Below are positions 1 through 11,000 of a DNA stretch of 64,000 nucleotides, in pieces (position 1 is the first letter of the stretch; the number at the start of each line of letters is the position of its first letter). The notes beneath the pieces are model-generated. The model was not told where the DNA came from. It was given only the letters and a program-made list of their open reading frames with translations, and made no database searches. This DNA comes from Lathyrus oleraceus (Eukaryota; Streptophyta; Magnoliopsida; Fabales; Fabaceae), in contig NC_066584.1 in the NCBI RefSeq assembly GCF_024323335.1, positions 421,829,319 to 421,893,318 of the forward strand, in the 5' to 3' direction. A program made the translations under genes and the position numbers.

Positions 1-262
1 TAAATAGAACCCACAAAGTGTCTTCGATGATACTCAAGCTTCAAACAAAAGATGTTAGTGACACATTTTTATGCTTTTGGCTAGTAAACAAAAGTAAGAG
101 AAACAATGATGTATAATTCAAGCATGCTTGGTGATCTCAAACCAATCACAAGGAGTCCCACCCAAAGGCAAAGGGAACCAAGATGCTAAAGATCCTTGAG
201 GCAATACAAATGCAATGCTATGATGCCATGAGGGATCTTAGGGTCAAAATTGGGGTCTTACA
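1..262 (-). repeat. Element A 3' LTR, first 262 bp (window edge)
   Basis: These bases repeat 13736-13997 without gaps and end in the same terminal sequence (tcttaca on the plus strand, so the element starts TGTAAG). The remainder of this LTR, about 1.8 kb if it matches the other copy, lies left of the window. Confidence 0.92.
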
Positions 263-277
263 GATGCCCCTATTTAA
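263..277 (-). other. Element A polypurine tract
   Basis: On the minus strand TTAAATAGGGGCATC lies directly before the 3' LTR start. This is the expected position for the primer of plus-strand DNA synthesis. Element D has almost the same sequence at 56098-56112. Confidence 0.8.
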
Positions 278-2255
278 GGTCATTCTAGCCGGAGAAGTGA
301 AGGTTAAAATCTTCGTCTCGACGGGGTAGAATGGGCTTAAATAATAACAAAGAGATGAATTTTGGTCCCTAAGAGACCTCATGATGCAAATGTAGGTATG
401 AAAAATGGTAGCACTCTGTGGAGATATGTGTCCACAAAAGCAAAGAAATCAGAAGCCACTGATAATCCATATGAGCAATTCAGTCCATGGGACCAAGACC
501 CTGGGGACTCTCCTGGGGATAGAAAAGGGATAAAAATGCGCGAGCAGGTCACAACTCAAAGCGTGGGGAACATAATTCCAAAGGGAAAAGATCCAATGGA
601 AAGACTCGAGCTGACTCGAAGATGCATGTATTGGGGAATATGTCAATACAACAAAAAACTATCCACAGCGGATACTTCGGATAAAATCCGGATGAAAACA
701 ATCCACTAAGGGACTTCGCTGGGGATGTCCACAAGGACACTCCCGGGGAAGCAGTGGGACGAGGTATTACCGGTTACTGGGTAATAAGCTCAAGGAGACA
801 TGTGATCTGAACGCCAGGTATGAGGGTGAGAGATACAACATGCTCATGAAGAGATGAATATCCAAGACCGGTATAAGGGTGAGAGATATCAAAACTTCAA
901 AACGTCTGAGGAAAACCTAAAAGGTATACTTCAACTCAAGGATTCTGACTCCACAGGGGACAAAAAGTCATAATAGGGAGCAGAGAGGAAGGAACACCAG
1001 GGATACCGGTTACTGGGCATATAATAGGTGACCAACCAAGGCGTGAATTGGGGAATATTCCCAAAACACTCATCATCCAAAAGAGGGCTAAAATCAAACT
1101 CGATTACAGGATGGATATTCGACTCCACAAAGGGGATACAAATCTTACTCAATTGGGGAAGAACAAAAGGCGTTAGAACGTAGATAATATACTCGCATGG
1201 ACGATTATCCATAACCGGTTACTGAGTTAATAAAGGATAAATCAACCGAAAAGAAAAGGGATCGGGATACCGAAACTAGGTATATAATGATGACCAATTC
1301 AGGGGAGAAACAATTGTTACCAATAACAACAAGGTAGACGAGAGATGACCCACTGGGGATAAATTGCGTAATCAGGGCAATTATCCAAGAAGATGAGGGG
1401 ATATCATCACCGAATATTGGATGAAGATAACTGTCACCAATTAAAGATGAGCAAAAATAGTTACTCTGCAAAAAGGGAAGAAATTGGGTTTACAACTACC
1501 GGTATGAGGGTAGAGAAACACAGACTCCGCCGGGGATGATAATTACTAATTATTGAGCAATTATTCATTTACCACGGGGAAACAGGAAAAGAGTCTCAAG
1601 AGACCGATCTAGGATCAAACTAGATAGGCACACCAAATCAAGACTTGTCCCGGTGAGGATATAACTCAATGGGGAAAACCATCCCAGTATATGTGTTGGG
1701 AAGGAACAAAAATAATCAACACCCACGAGGATATAACCCGGTGGGGAATATGGAAGAAAGGATAGACGCTTTCTGCTTATGGAGCTGACTCTATATGGAG
1801 AGATCAGACACACACATCTGATCGGGGAAGTATATCACCAAATAGTAGGAGACAGCAAACAACGATATATGGCAAAGAATGCAACATGAATATCTGAATG
1901 TTATAATTATGCATGAATATGCGTGGTTTATGTATGATGTATGCTGACAGACATACATATCTAACACAACCAGGTCCAGGAATCAACCACCCGGTACTAC
2001 ATCTCAAGAGAGAAAGCCAAGTTCACCGGGGAGTATCCAATTTGCTGGGGATCAGAGATACCAGGAAGCAAAGAACTCTGCAAGGGATGAATCATCAATC
2101 ATTCCAGCTGGGGACGAGAGTTATCACAGACAAGGTCCACCACACCAACAACTCTACTGGGGAATCTATCCGAGGAGATAAAGGATTTATCGGGATCAAC
2201 CACCAAATACCGCTCTTGCCCAAAGAGATCCAAGCTGCTGAGGAAGAAAGATTTT
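278..2255 (-). other. Element A 3' noncoding region
   Basis: About 2 kb between the integrase stop and the 3' LTR. Read on the plus strand it is full of short purine runs (GGGGA, GGGGAA) every few tens of bases and of degenerate copies of a motif like ACCGGTTACTGGGTAATAA (near 769, 1001 and 1212). Open frames here are short, present on both strands and match no domain I know. The same type of sequence, about twice as long, follows the integrase of element D. Confidence 0.75.
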
Positions 2256-3413
2256 TTAGGCGAAGTATTTCTTGACTGCATCTGAATTCACAGGACGAGT
2301 GAAATCCTCCCTATCCATAGTTGTAAGTATCAAAGCACCGCCTGAAAAGGCTCTCTTAACAACATACGGACCCTCATAGTTTGGAGTCCACTTGCCCCTG
2401 GAATCAGGCGCGAAAGACAAAACTTTATTGAGCACAAGGTCACCTTCTCGGAACACACGAGGCTTGACCTTCTTATCAAAAGCTTTCTTCATTCTCTGCT
2501 GATATAACTGACCATGGCACATGGTAGTCAATCTCTTCTCTTCAATCAAGTTTAGCTGGTCATAACGACTCTGAACCCAGTCAGCATCAGTCAACTTGGC
2601 CTCCATCAAGACTCTCATTGATGGGATCTCCACCTCTACTGGGAGTACCGCCTCCATGCCATAAACAAGAGAGAAAGGGGTTGCCCCTGTTGAAGTCCGG
2701 ACAGATGTACGATAGCCATGCAAAGCGAATGGCAACATCTCATGCCAATCTTTGTACGTAACAACCATCCTCTGGATAATTTTCTTGATATTCTTGTTAG
2801 CAGCTTCAACAACCCCATTCATCTTGGGTCTGTACGGAGAAGAATTATGATGTGTAATCTTGAATTCACTACACAACTCTTTCATCATCTTGTTATTCAA
2901 ATTAGATCCATTATCAGTAATGATCTTATCTGGCACACCATATCGGCATATGAGTTGATTCTTGATAAACTTCACGACCACCTGCCAGGTCACATTTGCA
3001 TACGACGCCGCTTCAACCCACTTGGTGAAGTAATCAATTGCTACGAGAATAAATCTTTGTCCATTGGACACTTTCGACTCTATCATGCCAATCATGTAAA
3101 TTCCCCACATGGAGAAAGGCCATGGTGATGAGATCACATTCAAAAGTGTCGGGGGAATATGAATCTTATCAGCAAAAATCTGACACTTGTGGCATTTCTT
3201 CACAAATTTGCAGCAGTCAGACTCCATTGTCAGCCAATAGTAGCCTGCTCTCAACATCTTTCTAGCCATGGCATGTCCATTGGAATGAGTACCAAATGAA
3301 CCCTCATGGACCTCAGTCATCAACAGGTCTACTTTGTGTCTATCCACGCATCTGAGCAGAACCATGTCAAAATTTCTTTTGTAAAGCACTTCGCCATTGA
3401 GGTAGAAACTGCC
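2256..3413 (-). pseudogene. Element A integrase (catalytic Asp replaced)
   Basis: This is the C-terminal part of the A polyprotein: H-H and C-x-x-C residues of the zinc-binding region (about residues 25-70 of the 377-residue open stretch), then the catalytic core and a C-terminal DNA-binding region ending VKKYFA. The core keeps the second Asp (ITDNGSN) and the Glu (VEAANKN). The first catalytic Asp is replaced by Tyr (WGIYMIG, codon 3096-3098), whereas element D has WGIDMIG. Integrases of this family need all three acidic residues to cut and join DNA, so this copy should be inactive even without the stop that separates it from the RNase H region (3414-3416, TCA to TAA compared with element D). 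Confidence 0.9.
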
Positions 3414-3977
3414 TTACAATCTCCTCAAAGTCTTCCTATCTTTTACAAATGCCCCAGGCGAGTAAATCTGGCTCTGAAGGAAACACTTGATATCATAATA
3501 CCACGTCTTATCATCTTTTACTTCTTCTACTTCAAATACATGAGCTGGTCTGTCCAAGCCCATCACGGTGATATTGGGGACTTCATTCCACAATTTACCC
3601 ACAATCATCGAAGCAAGTGTAGCAAGAGCATCTGCCATCCGATTCTCATCTCGAGAAATATGATGGAAGTGAACCTCAGTAAAGAACGTTGAAATCCTCC
3701 TCGCATAATCTTTGTATGGAATGAGGCCAGGCTGATTCGTTTCCCATTCACCCTTAATCTGATTAACAACGAGGGCCGAATCACCATATACATCAAGATG
3801 CTTGATCCTTAGATCAATACATTCCTCCAATCCCATAATACAGGCCTCATACTCAGCCATATTATTCGTGCATTTGAAAGTTAGCCTTGCTATAAAAGGA
3901 ATATGCGCGCCCTGAGGAGTAATAATCACGGCCCCAATACCATTTCCATACTGATTTACAGCGCCATCAAACACCAT
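3414..3977 (-). pseudogene. Element A archaeal-type RNase H
   Basis: A 187-residue open stretch with the acidic set of an archaeal/plant-type RNase H: Asp in VFDGAVNQYGNG, Glu in AEYEACIMG, Asp in GDSALVVNQ and a C-terminal Asp in RMADALATLAS. In Tat-lineage elements this second RNase H is known to sit between the gypsy RNase H and integrase and is thought to take over its RNA-removal role. It is in the same reading frame as the RT upstream and the integrase downstream. Stops at 3981-3983 (TAA where D has TGG) and 3414-3416 bound it. Confidence 0.87.
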
Positions 3978-3980
3978 ACT

Positions 3981-5718
3981 TTATCTGGAACCAGGCTCTG
4001 GCCCTTCATCAAGTGTAGGCTCATCGCAATCTTTCACTTTCAAATACAGAATTTCCTCATCCGGGAAGTCATACTGAACTGACTGATAATCTTCAATAGG
4101 CTGATGTGCCAAATGATCAGCCAAGATACTACCTTTAATAGCCTTCTGAGCTCGATACTCAATATCATACTCAGATAACAACATCTGCCAACGGGCAATT
4201 CTCCCTGTTAAAGCGGGCTTCTCGAAGATGTACTTGATTGGATCCATTATGGATATCAACCAAGTCGTATGATTTATCATATACTGGCGTAAGCGCTTAG
4301 CAGCCCAAGCCAAAGCACAACATGTCTTTTCAAGCATTGAGTATCGAGACTCACAATCAGTGAACTTCTTACTCAGGTAGTAAATAGCATACTCTTTCTT
4401 CCCTGATTCGTCTTGTTGACAAAGGACACAGCCCATCGAGTCTTCAAGAACAACCAGATACATGATCAAAGGTCTTCCCTCTACAGGCAGAGACAGAATC
4501 GGAGGCTCAGACAGATATTCTTTAATACTGTCAAAGGCTTTCTGACAATCCTCGGCCCAATCATGGGACTGATCTTTCCGGAGGAGCTTGAATATAGGCG
4601 CACATGTGGCAGTCATGTGGGATATGAATCCAGAGATATAATTCAAGCGGCCAAGAAAACCTCGGACTTGCTTCTCAGATTTGGGCGCAGGCATCTCTTG
4701 TATTGCTTTGACCTTTGCAGGATCAACCTCAATACCTCTTTCACTAACAATGAAGCCCAATAACTTGCCAGAACAGACTCCAAATGTACACTTGTTGGGA
4801 TTCAGACGAAGCTTATATTTCCTCAAACGCTGGAAAAGCTTCAACAAATGCTCTACATGTTCAACTTCCGTTCTTGACTTAGCAATCATATCGTCAACAT
4901 AAACCTCAATCTCCTTGTGCATCATATCATGAAACAAGGTGGTCATAGCTCGTTGATACGTGGCTCCGGCGTTCTTCAAAGTGAAGGGCATCACTCGATA
5001 ACAGAATGTTCCGCAAGGTGTGATGAATGTTGTCTTCTCCATATCCTCGGGTGCCATCTTAATCTAATTATATCCGGAAAATCCGTCCATAAGAGAAAAG
5101 ACATTGAATTTAGCTGTATTGTCTACCAACATATCAATATGTGGTAGAGGGAAATCATCTTTCGGACTAGCTTTATTCAAGTCTCTATAGTCCACACACA
5201 TCCGGACTTTTCCATCTTTCTTAGGCACGAGCACAATATTGGCCACCCATTGAGGATATATAGAAGTCACCAGGAACCCCGCATCAATTTTCTTCTCAAC
5301 TTCCTCTTTGATCTTCACTGCCATATCAGGATGAGTTCTTCTGAGCTTCTACTTTACAGGCATGTACTCAGGCTTTAGAGGTAGGAAATGTTGCACAATA
5401 TCAGTATCTAGACCAGGCATGTCTTCATACGACCAAGAAAAGACGTCGACATATTCTCGTAGCAACTTAATCAACCCCTTCTTAACAGATTCTTCCAGAA
5501 GTGCCCCAATCTTTACCTCTCGCACACAATCTTCAGACCCCAAGTTGACTGTTTGTAGATTCTCAAGATGCGGCTGAATGATCTTCTCTTCATGCTCAAG
5601 TAGCCGGGTGATCTCACCAGGAATCTCTTCAACATCATCTTCCTCTGCCTCAAATACAGGGAATTCAAAATTGGGAGATGGTGTTGGGTCATTATGTTCA
5701 ATGGGTTTAGAAATCAAC
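3981..5718 (-). pseudogene. Element A reverse transcriptase and gypsy RNase H
   Basis: This region starts just after the intron acceptor (5719) and reads in one frame to the integrase. In order it has an acidic linker (residues 1-120), RT fingers and palm with CVDYRDLNKA, LMDGFSGYN and the catalytic YVDD (near 4889-4902), the connection region, and a gypsy RNase H segment. That RNase H lacks the usual first catalytic Asp (MYLVVLEDSMG in place of a D-A-S type motif), as expected where a second RNase H is present. Stops at 5349-5351 (TAG for the CAG in D) and 5064-5066 (TAG for a Gln codon) break the frame. No frameshift is needed, so decay is by point mutation only. Confidence 0.92.
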
Positions 5719-5981
5719 CTGCATGATGATTTTGGATATGAAAAGATTTAGAATTCAAACAAGGCAAATCATTATGTAGATGAAAAGATTGATTTTATTC
5801 CATTTTGAGGTTTTATGTGATCACCAATTTCATGCAAAAAAAAAAAAGGAAAATAAATGGGAAAAACAAACATTTAACATGAATTTATTGAATGAAAATA
5901 TCATTGTATTTATGTTGCCAACAATGTTATCACTCCTCCTTTTGGCACGGGAGAAGGGTTTTTAAACAAAGTGATCATTAC
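5719..5981 (-). other. Element A putative pro/RT intron
   Basis: A 263-nt stretch between protease and RT starts with GTAATG (5981) and ends in ATGCAG (5719) on the minus strand. Element B has a 259-nt counterpart with GTAATT and ATGCAG at the equivalent points. Ogre elements are known to carry an intron here whose splicing joins protease to RT. The boundaries are inferred from the GT-AG pair and from the match between copies; splicing is not shown by the sequence. Confidence 0.75.
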
Positions 5982-6766
5982 GTTGACTTATGGACAACTG
6001 TTGGAATATCCACAGCGACCCAATTGTTGCAGACCCCTCCAAGGATGATGAAATTGCCAGAATCCTCTGCATCTTCTTCTAAAACGGCAGCAACCTCCTC
6101 ATCTAGACCAGTGTGGATGAAACCTCCACTCTTGAATAACCCTTGCTTGTTGAAAGTCCCAGAAGAAAAACTTATGCCAGCCCGGGACTCGTTGTCTTCT
6201 AACTCAATCATTTTTCCTAAACTAGTGGTTGCACCACGCTCAATGGCCAGCTTTGCATCTTTGTAGGAAGCAAATGAAGGAGTTCTCTTCTCAATAGGCT
6301 CAGCAATAGATAAAGCTTGGAAAGGAGTTCCAACTTCAACCTCAACATCTATATAAGAGAAGGAAGACAAATGGCTAACCAGGAGAGCCCTTTCTCCCCC
6401 TACCACCACCAGCTTCTTGTTTTTCACGAATTTCAATTTCTGGTGTAGGGTGGACATCACGGCGCCTGCCTCGTGAATCCATGGTCTGCGTAAGAGACAA
6501 CTATACGATGGGTGAATGTCCATAACCTGGAAGGTAATATGGAAATCACTTGGTCCGATCTTGACTGGGAGATCAACTTCCCCAATCACAGTTTTGCGAG
6601 ACCCATCGAAAGCCTTCACAACTACTCCACTCTGCCTCATGGGAGACCCTTGATATGATAGCTTTGAGAGAGTGTACTTTGGAAATATGTTCAATGATGA
6701 CCCGGTGTTCACCAGCACATTGGACATGGCGTCGTCTTTGCAATTCATAGATATGTGTAAAGCCAA
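5978..6766 (-). pseudogene. Element A aspartic protease (active-site Asp to Asn)
   Basis: A 262-residue open stretch with the retropepsin active-site region, a flap and the CLLRRPWIH segment that corresponds to the usual LLGRPW motif. The active site reads VNTGSS (codon 6707-6709), while element B reads VDTGS, so the catalytic Asp has become Asn. The element should not be able to process its own polyprotein. The C-terminal part is an acidic linker running up to the putative splice donor at 5981. It is in the same frame as the gag C-terminal part upstream. Confidence 0.87.
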
Positions 6767-6853
6767 GTTGTGGTCTCTTCCCTCCTCAGGGAGATCAGAG
6801 TCACAAAAGCTCAGGTTGTTGCAAGCAGTAATGTTTGCAACGATGCTATTGAA

Positions 6854-8424
6854 TTACTCCAAAGTGACTTCGTGATCTACATATGCCACATCCAACACCT
6901 TCTGCAGAGCCTCTCGCTGTGGTTCTGAATTTAAGAGTAAGGATAACACAGATATTTTGGATGGCGTTTGTAGAAGTTGGTCTACAACATTGTACTCGCT
7001 CCTTTTGATGAGTCTTAGCATCTCATCACAGTCTTCTTTCACATTGCCACTCGGGCCAACAGAAGTAGGAGTTTTCAGTATGTAGGAGGGCTTAATAGCA
7101 AGTGCCGGATTCGGAGAATTCACAGCGTTCCCGATCGGGCGTTCAACAAAATCCGCATTAATTTGAGGCTTCGGCGGTGCTGAAAATACACGGCCACTAC
7201 GGGTCAAACCGCTAACATCGGCAATATTCACAACAGAAAGAGAGGGCAAGGACACCTCTTTCCCATTCTCTACTGCTACGGCGTTGTAGCGATAGGGAAC
7301 TGCCTTTTCAGAAGAGTAAGGCACAAGACCAGTAGGCCTAATGATCAGAGCGGGAGAAGCCTTCTGCTTGCTACCATTTTACTTGATGATAACAGGCTCG
7401 GGTATCCGGAACACTGGGGAAATCACGTTGACCTCAGGCTCATTTTCATCAACATTCCTGTTTTGAAGGATCTCAATGACTCCTTCGTCTAGCATTTCCT
7501 GAACATCCTTGTGCACCTGGCAACAACCCAATCGGTTAACAGAGCAGACTCGGCATCTATCATGGTCATGCTCATAATGACTGTAATCATACAACAAACG
7601 ATGCATTTGGACCAGAGACTATCGAATATGACTGACATTTTTGACCTTGTATTTTCCAGGGCAACCCTGGACCATGTTGACAGATTTCCCATGTTTGGGC
7701 AATGGGTTCTTCTTCACATTAGGGCCTACGTCCTCAAAACATAGAATACCACACCTCACAAGGTCTTGAACCTTGGTCTTCAAAGGGTAACAATTCTCCA
7801 CGTCGTGGCCGGGAGCACCAGAATGGTAAACACAATGTAACTCAGGCTTATACCACCACTGGGGGTTAGCAGGTATAACCGGTGGGTCTCTCGGAGTAAT
7901 CAGCTTCCTTTCTATCAAAGAGGGATATAACTTTGCGTACATCATAGGAATAGGATCGAAGGTGACCCTTTTCCTCTCGTAACTCATGCTGGTTTGATTA
8001 CTGTCTCGAGGCTGGTAGGCCTGCTGCTGCGGTCGGTGCTGTTGTTGCTGATATTGCGGATGTGGTTGCTGATTATTACTATGTTGCTGATATTATTGAT
8101 TGTCTCTGAAAACAAGTGCTATATGAGCTACCTGGTGCTGGTTACTGGCGGGACGCACAGTCTTCCTCCTCACAGAGGGTCTTCTTGGTTTCTCATGGGA
8201 GATCACAGCATGTGCCTCTCCATCTTTCTTCTTTGCAAATGCCCCATAACGTTTGGAAGAAGAGCCTTCTTCTCTGGTTAACCGTCCTTCACGGACCCCT
8301 TCTTCCAGACGCATCCCCATATTCACCATCTCGGTGAAGTCAGAAGGAGCACTAGCAATCATCCGCTCATAATAAAAAGAACTTTAAGTCTTCAAAAAGA
8401 TCTTAGTCATCTCTTTCTCCTCTG
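6854..8424 (-). pseudogene. Element A gag C-terminal part, zinc-knuckle-like region and linker
   Basis: Continuation of gag in one frame from about 8424 to protease, with stops near 8384, at 8093, 7619 and 7379 and between 6854 and 6767. Near 7840 is a knuckle-like motif CVYHSGAPGHDVENC, spaced C-x2-H-x5-H-x4-C rather than the usual C-x2-C-x4-H-x4-C. The region links capsid to protease. The counterpart in element B is recognisable along its whole length. The many stops mark it as a pseudogene. Confidence 0.82.
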
Positions 8425-9306
8425 GGCGTACTCCTTAAATGTTTCTTTATCCTTCTGGGACATGGCTCTCATTTGATCCCTATCAGGAGCCATATCCACG
8501 TTGTACTTGTACTGCTTGACGAAGGCTTCGCCGAGATCATTGAAGGATCGGATGTTCGCGTTGTCTAAACCCATGTACCAACGCAAAATGGCACCGGACA
8601 AACTGTCCTGAAAGTAGTGGATGAGTAGTTGGTCATTATCGGTTTGAGTCGACATCTTCCTGGCATACATGACCAGGTGGCTGAGAGGACAAGTATTTCC
8701 TTTGTACTTTTCAAAATCAAGGACCTTGAATTTCACAGGGATCTTCACATTTGGAACCAAGCAGAGTTCGGCAGCAGACTTGCCGAAAAGATCCTTCCCT
8801 CTGAGAGTTTTCAATTCCTTGCGAAGCTCAAGAAATTGATCGTTCATAGCATCCATCTTCTCATAAACATCTGGACCCTCAGACGGCTCAGAATGATAGA
8901 TGGTGTCGTCTACCCTGGGCAAAGTATGCACGACAGGAGGAGGAACGGCAAGGACCGGGCTAGATGCCGGCATAGAAGCAAAGGTGGGAACAGGACCCTC
9001 AGGCATGAAATTGGGAGGCATCCCCCACGGGAACCCGGTTGGCATGGCTGTTGGAACAAAGTGTGTACTAGCAGCGGGCACAGTAGAGGAGACAATCTCG
9101 GAGATAACTGTCCTCTAGGGAGGAGTTGAAGGTGTCGGAGAAGACCGGCTCTGGGCAGCCATGAGTGACTCCATTAGGGAAGTCAATCTGGCCACTTCCT
9201 CTTTCAGCTCGCGGTTCTCTTGCTCTAAGTGATCCATCAGTCTTGAAATGTTGGCTCTAGTGTAGTACCAGTGAGTCAGCATGTCTTCAAAATAAATGAA
9301 GGACAC
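8407..9306 (-). pseudogene. Element A gag N-terminal part (capsid)
   Basis: The stretch has an N-terminal coiled coil (LEQENRELKEEVARL), a proline/methionine-rich linker, and a retrotransposon gag/capsid domain with RWYMGLDN and the conserved FNDLGEAFVKQYKYN. The open frame extends to 9306, but the first in-frame ATG is at 9282. TAG at 9115-9117 replaces the CAG found in element B. The frame is lost near 8419-8423, where about 40 bp present in B between two AGAGG repeats are missing. Gag builds the cytoplasmic particle that packages the element RNA. Confidence 0.88.
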
Positions 9307-9548
9307 AGAGTTAAACCACAGGGCAAGGGACCGGAAACAAAACCTGCTTATGCATATGATGGATGCAATGTTTGTGCATATGATTTGTTTTTTATTTCAA
9401 AGGAACTTTAGAGTTTTATTTGCAAATTCTGGAAATATTAAGCATTTTATCACATATGGAAATATCTCATCAAATAATATCAGGGAAAAGAAGTGCATCA
9501 TCGTCAATCATATACAAGAGAAAAGGAAAATAATCGTCTTATGGATCC
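9307..9548 (-). other. Spacer between ORF1 and gag of element A
   Basis: About 240 bp of AT-rich sequence without a supported gene. Element B has a similar spacer (20775-21004), so it belongs to the element structure. Confidence 0.6.
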
Positions 9549-11000
9549 CTAGAAACAATCATCTAAAGCTCGGGACACAGGAAGATAAGATGCGCGAAGC
9601 CTCTTCACCTCCCTCTCGTAGGCTGCCTCCATATCGGCCTTCTCTTTGGCGAGTCGATCATACCTCCTCTTCCAGAACTTAGAAGACTGAGGAAGTAGAG
9701 AAGTCCATGCATCATCAGGATCATCAATAACCTGATGCTCAAGAAACTCAATCAACGCATCCTTCTCCTTAATCTGCTGAAGCAACTCTTCACGTTCACG
9801 GATCCAGGCACGTGAACGGTCTTCATCTCTCAACTCCTCTGCTCCTTGATTAGGGAGGGTTGAAGCCCCAACCATAATCATAGGTGTAGGTCTCGGATAC
9901 TCGTAAGGCATGAGATACTCAGACGCCCTCTTCCTAACCCAAACAGTGTAAGGCTCCAAAGCGATGCAATTCTTAGGACCCAACTCTTTCCTTCCTTTAC
10001 TATGAATCTTGCGCCAAGAGCGGACCATCCTAGCTTTCAAGCCTTGGGGATCTTTACCATCCTGAAAGAATACACCCTCTAACAGAATGTTATTGGGTTT
10101 ATCCTTTAAGGGGAACCCAAGCTGCCGACGTGCCAAAACAGGATTGTAGTTAATCCCACCACATGTACCAAGAAGAGGTACATTGGAGAATTCGCCACAA
10201 GAGTCAATAATCCGCACACCATCATACACATGGTTATACCAAGAGATATCATCATTAGTGAGAGACATAAGTCTCGTGGACCACCGTAGACATTCCTTGT
10301 TCTCCTTGAAAGCGACCGTCTGAGGTAAGTGAGAAATAAACCACTTATACAACAGAGGCAAACAACACACAATGGCGCCACCACCCTTTGCATTCCTCAT
10401 ATGAAAAGAGAAGTAGGTATCGCCCAACAGAGTCGGAACGGGATTAATAGTAGAGAAGATCCTAATAGCGTTCACATCCACAAACTTGTCGATGTTGGGG
10501 AACAATACCAATCCATGGATGAGAAGTACAAATATGGCCTCAAAGGCATCCTCACTCATGGCCTTTCCATACATAGTAGCTTGAGCAATGAGGAACTCAG
10601 AAGGGAGACCTTGAATTCCACCTTTGGTAGTCATATGAGCACCAACCAGAGATTCATCTATGTGTAACATGTCAGCTATCTCTTGAGAAGTAGGAATACT
10701 CTCCAAGCCACTGAACGGCAACTGGTCTAGAATAGGTATACCCACAAGGTAAGCATACTCCTCAAGGGTAGGCAAAAGCTGGACATCCGGAAACGTGAAG
10801 CAACGGTACAAGGGATCATAAAACTGCACCAATACACTCACCAATCCTTCATCCACCTGAGTAGTCAGAAGAGGAAGAAGCTTCCCAAAACGAGCCTTGA
10901 AACCCAAAGGATCTAATACATAGGATGTCAGATTCCTTAACTTTTTCAAATCTGGTTGCCTGAAGCTGTACTTCTTTGTATTCCTTCTTTGTCTTTCCAT
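9549..11000 (-). CDS. Element A ORF1 (Ogre accessory protein, unknown function)
   Basis: An uninterrupted 483-codon ORF from ATG at 11000. It starts MERQRRNTKKYSF and has a globular part (about residues 15-375) with the motifs VQFYDPLYRCFTFPD and ARRQLGFPLKDKPNN, then a charged coiled-coil tail (about 400-475). Ogre elements are known for an extra ORF upstream of gag; I recall this family as a plant-specific domain of unknown function (DUF7745, recalled and not checked), related to plant mobile-domain proteins. It is the only fully open protein of element A, whereas gag, pro and pol have all decayed. No signal peptide or membrane segment is seen. The copy in element B has two in-frame stops. 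Confidence 0.88.
   Translation of the reverse strand: MERQRRNTKKYSFRQPDLKKLRNLTSYVLDPLGFKARFGKLLPLLTTQVDEGLVSVLVQFYDPLYRCFTFPDVQLLPTLEEYAYLVGIPILDQLPFSGLESIPTSQEIADMLHIDESLVGAHMTTKGGIQGLPSEFLIAQATMYGKAMSEDAFEAIFVLLIHGLVLFPNIDKFVDVNAIRIFSTINPVPTLLGDTYFSFHMRNAKGGGAIVCCLPLLYKWFISHLPQTVAFKENKECLRWSTRLMSLTNDDISWYNHVYDGVRIIDSCGEFSNVPLLGTCGGINYNPVLARRQLGFPLKDKPNNILLEGVFFQDGKDPQGLKARMVRSWRKIHSKGRKELGPKNCIALEPYTVWVRKRASEYLMPYEYPRPTPMIMVGASTLPNQGAEELRDEDRSRAWIREREELLQQIKEKDALIEFLEHQVIDDPDDAWTSLLPQSSKFWKRRYDRLAKEKADMEAAYEREVKRLRASYLPVSRALDDCF

Noticed and set aside
1913..2275. 120-codon plus-strand ORF and nearby ORFs
   Set aside because: Antisense to the 3' noncoding region of element A, low complexity, and no match in the equivalent region of D.
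2718..3128. Plus-strand ORFs opposite integrase and RT of A and D (also 60929-61339, 62624-63358)
   Set aside because: Antisense shadows of pol; the opposite strand carries clear catalytic motifs.
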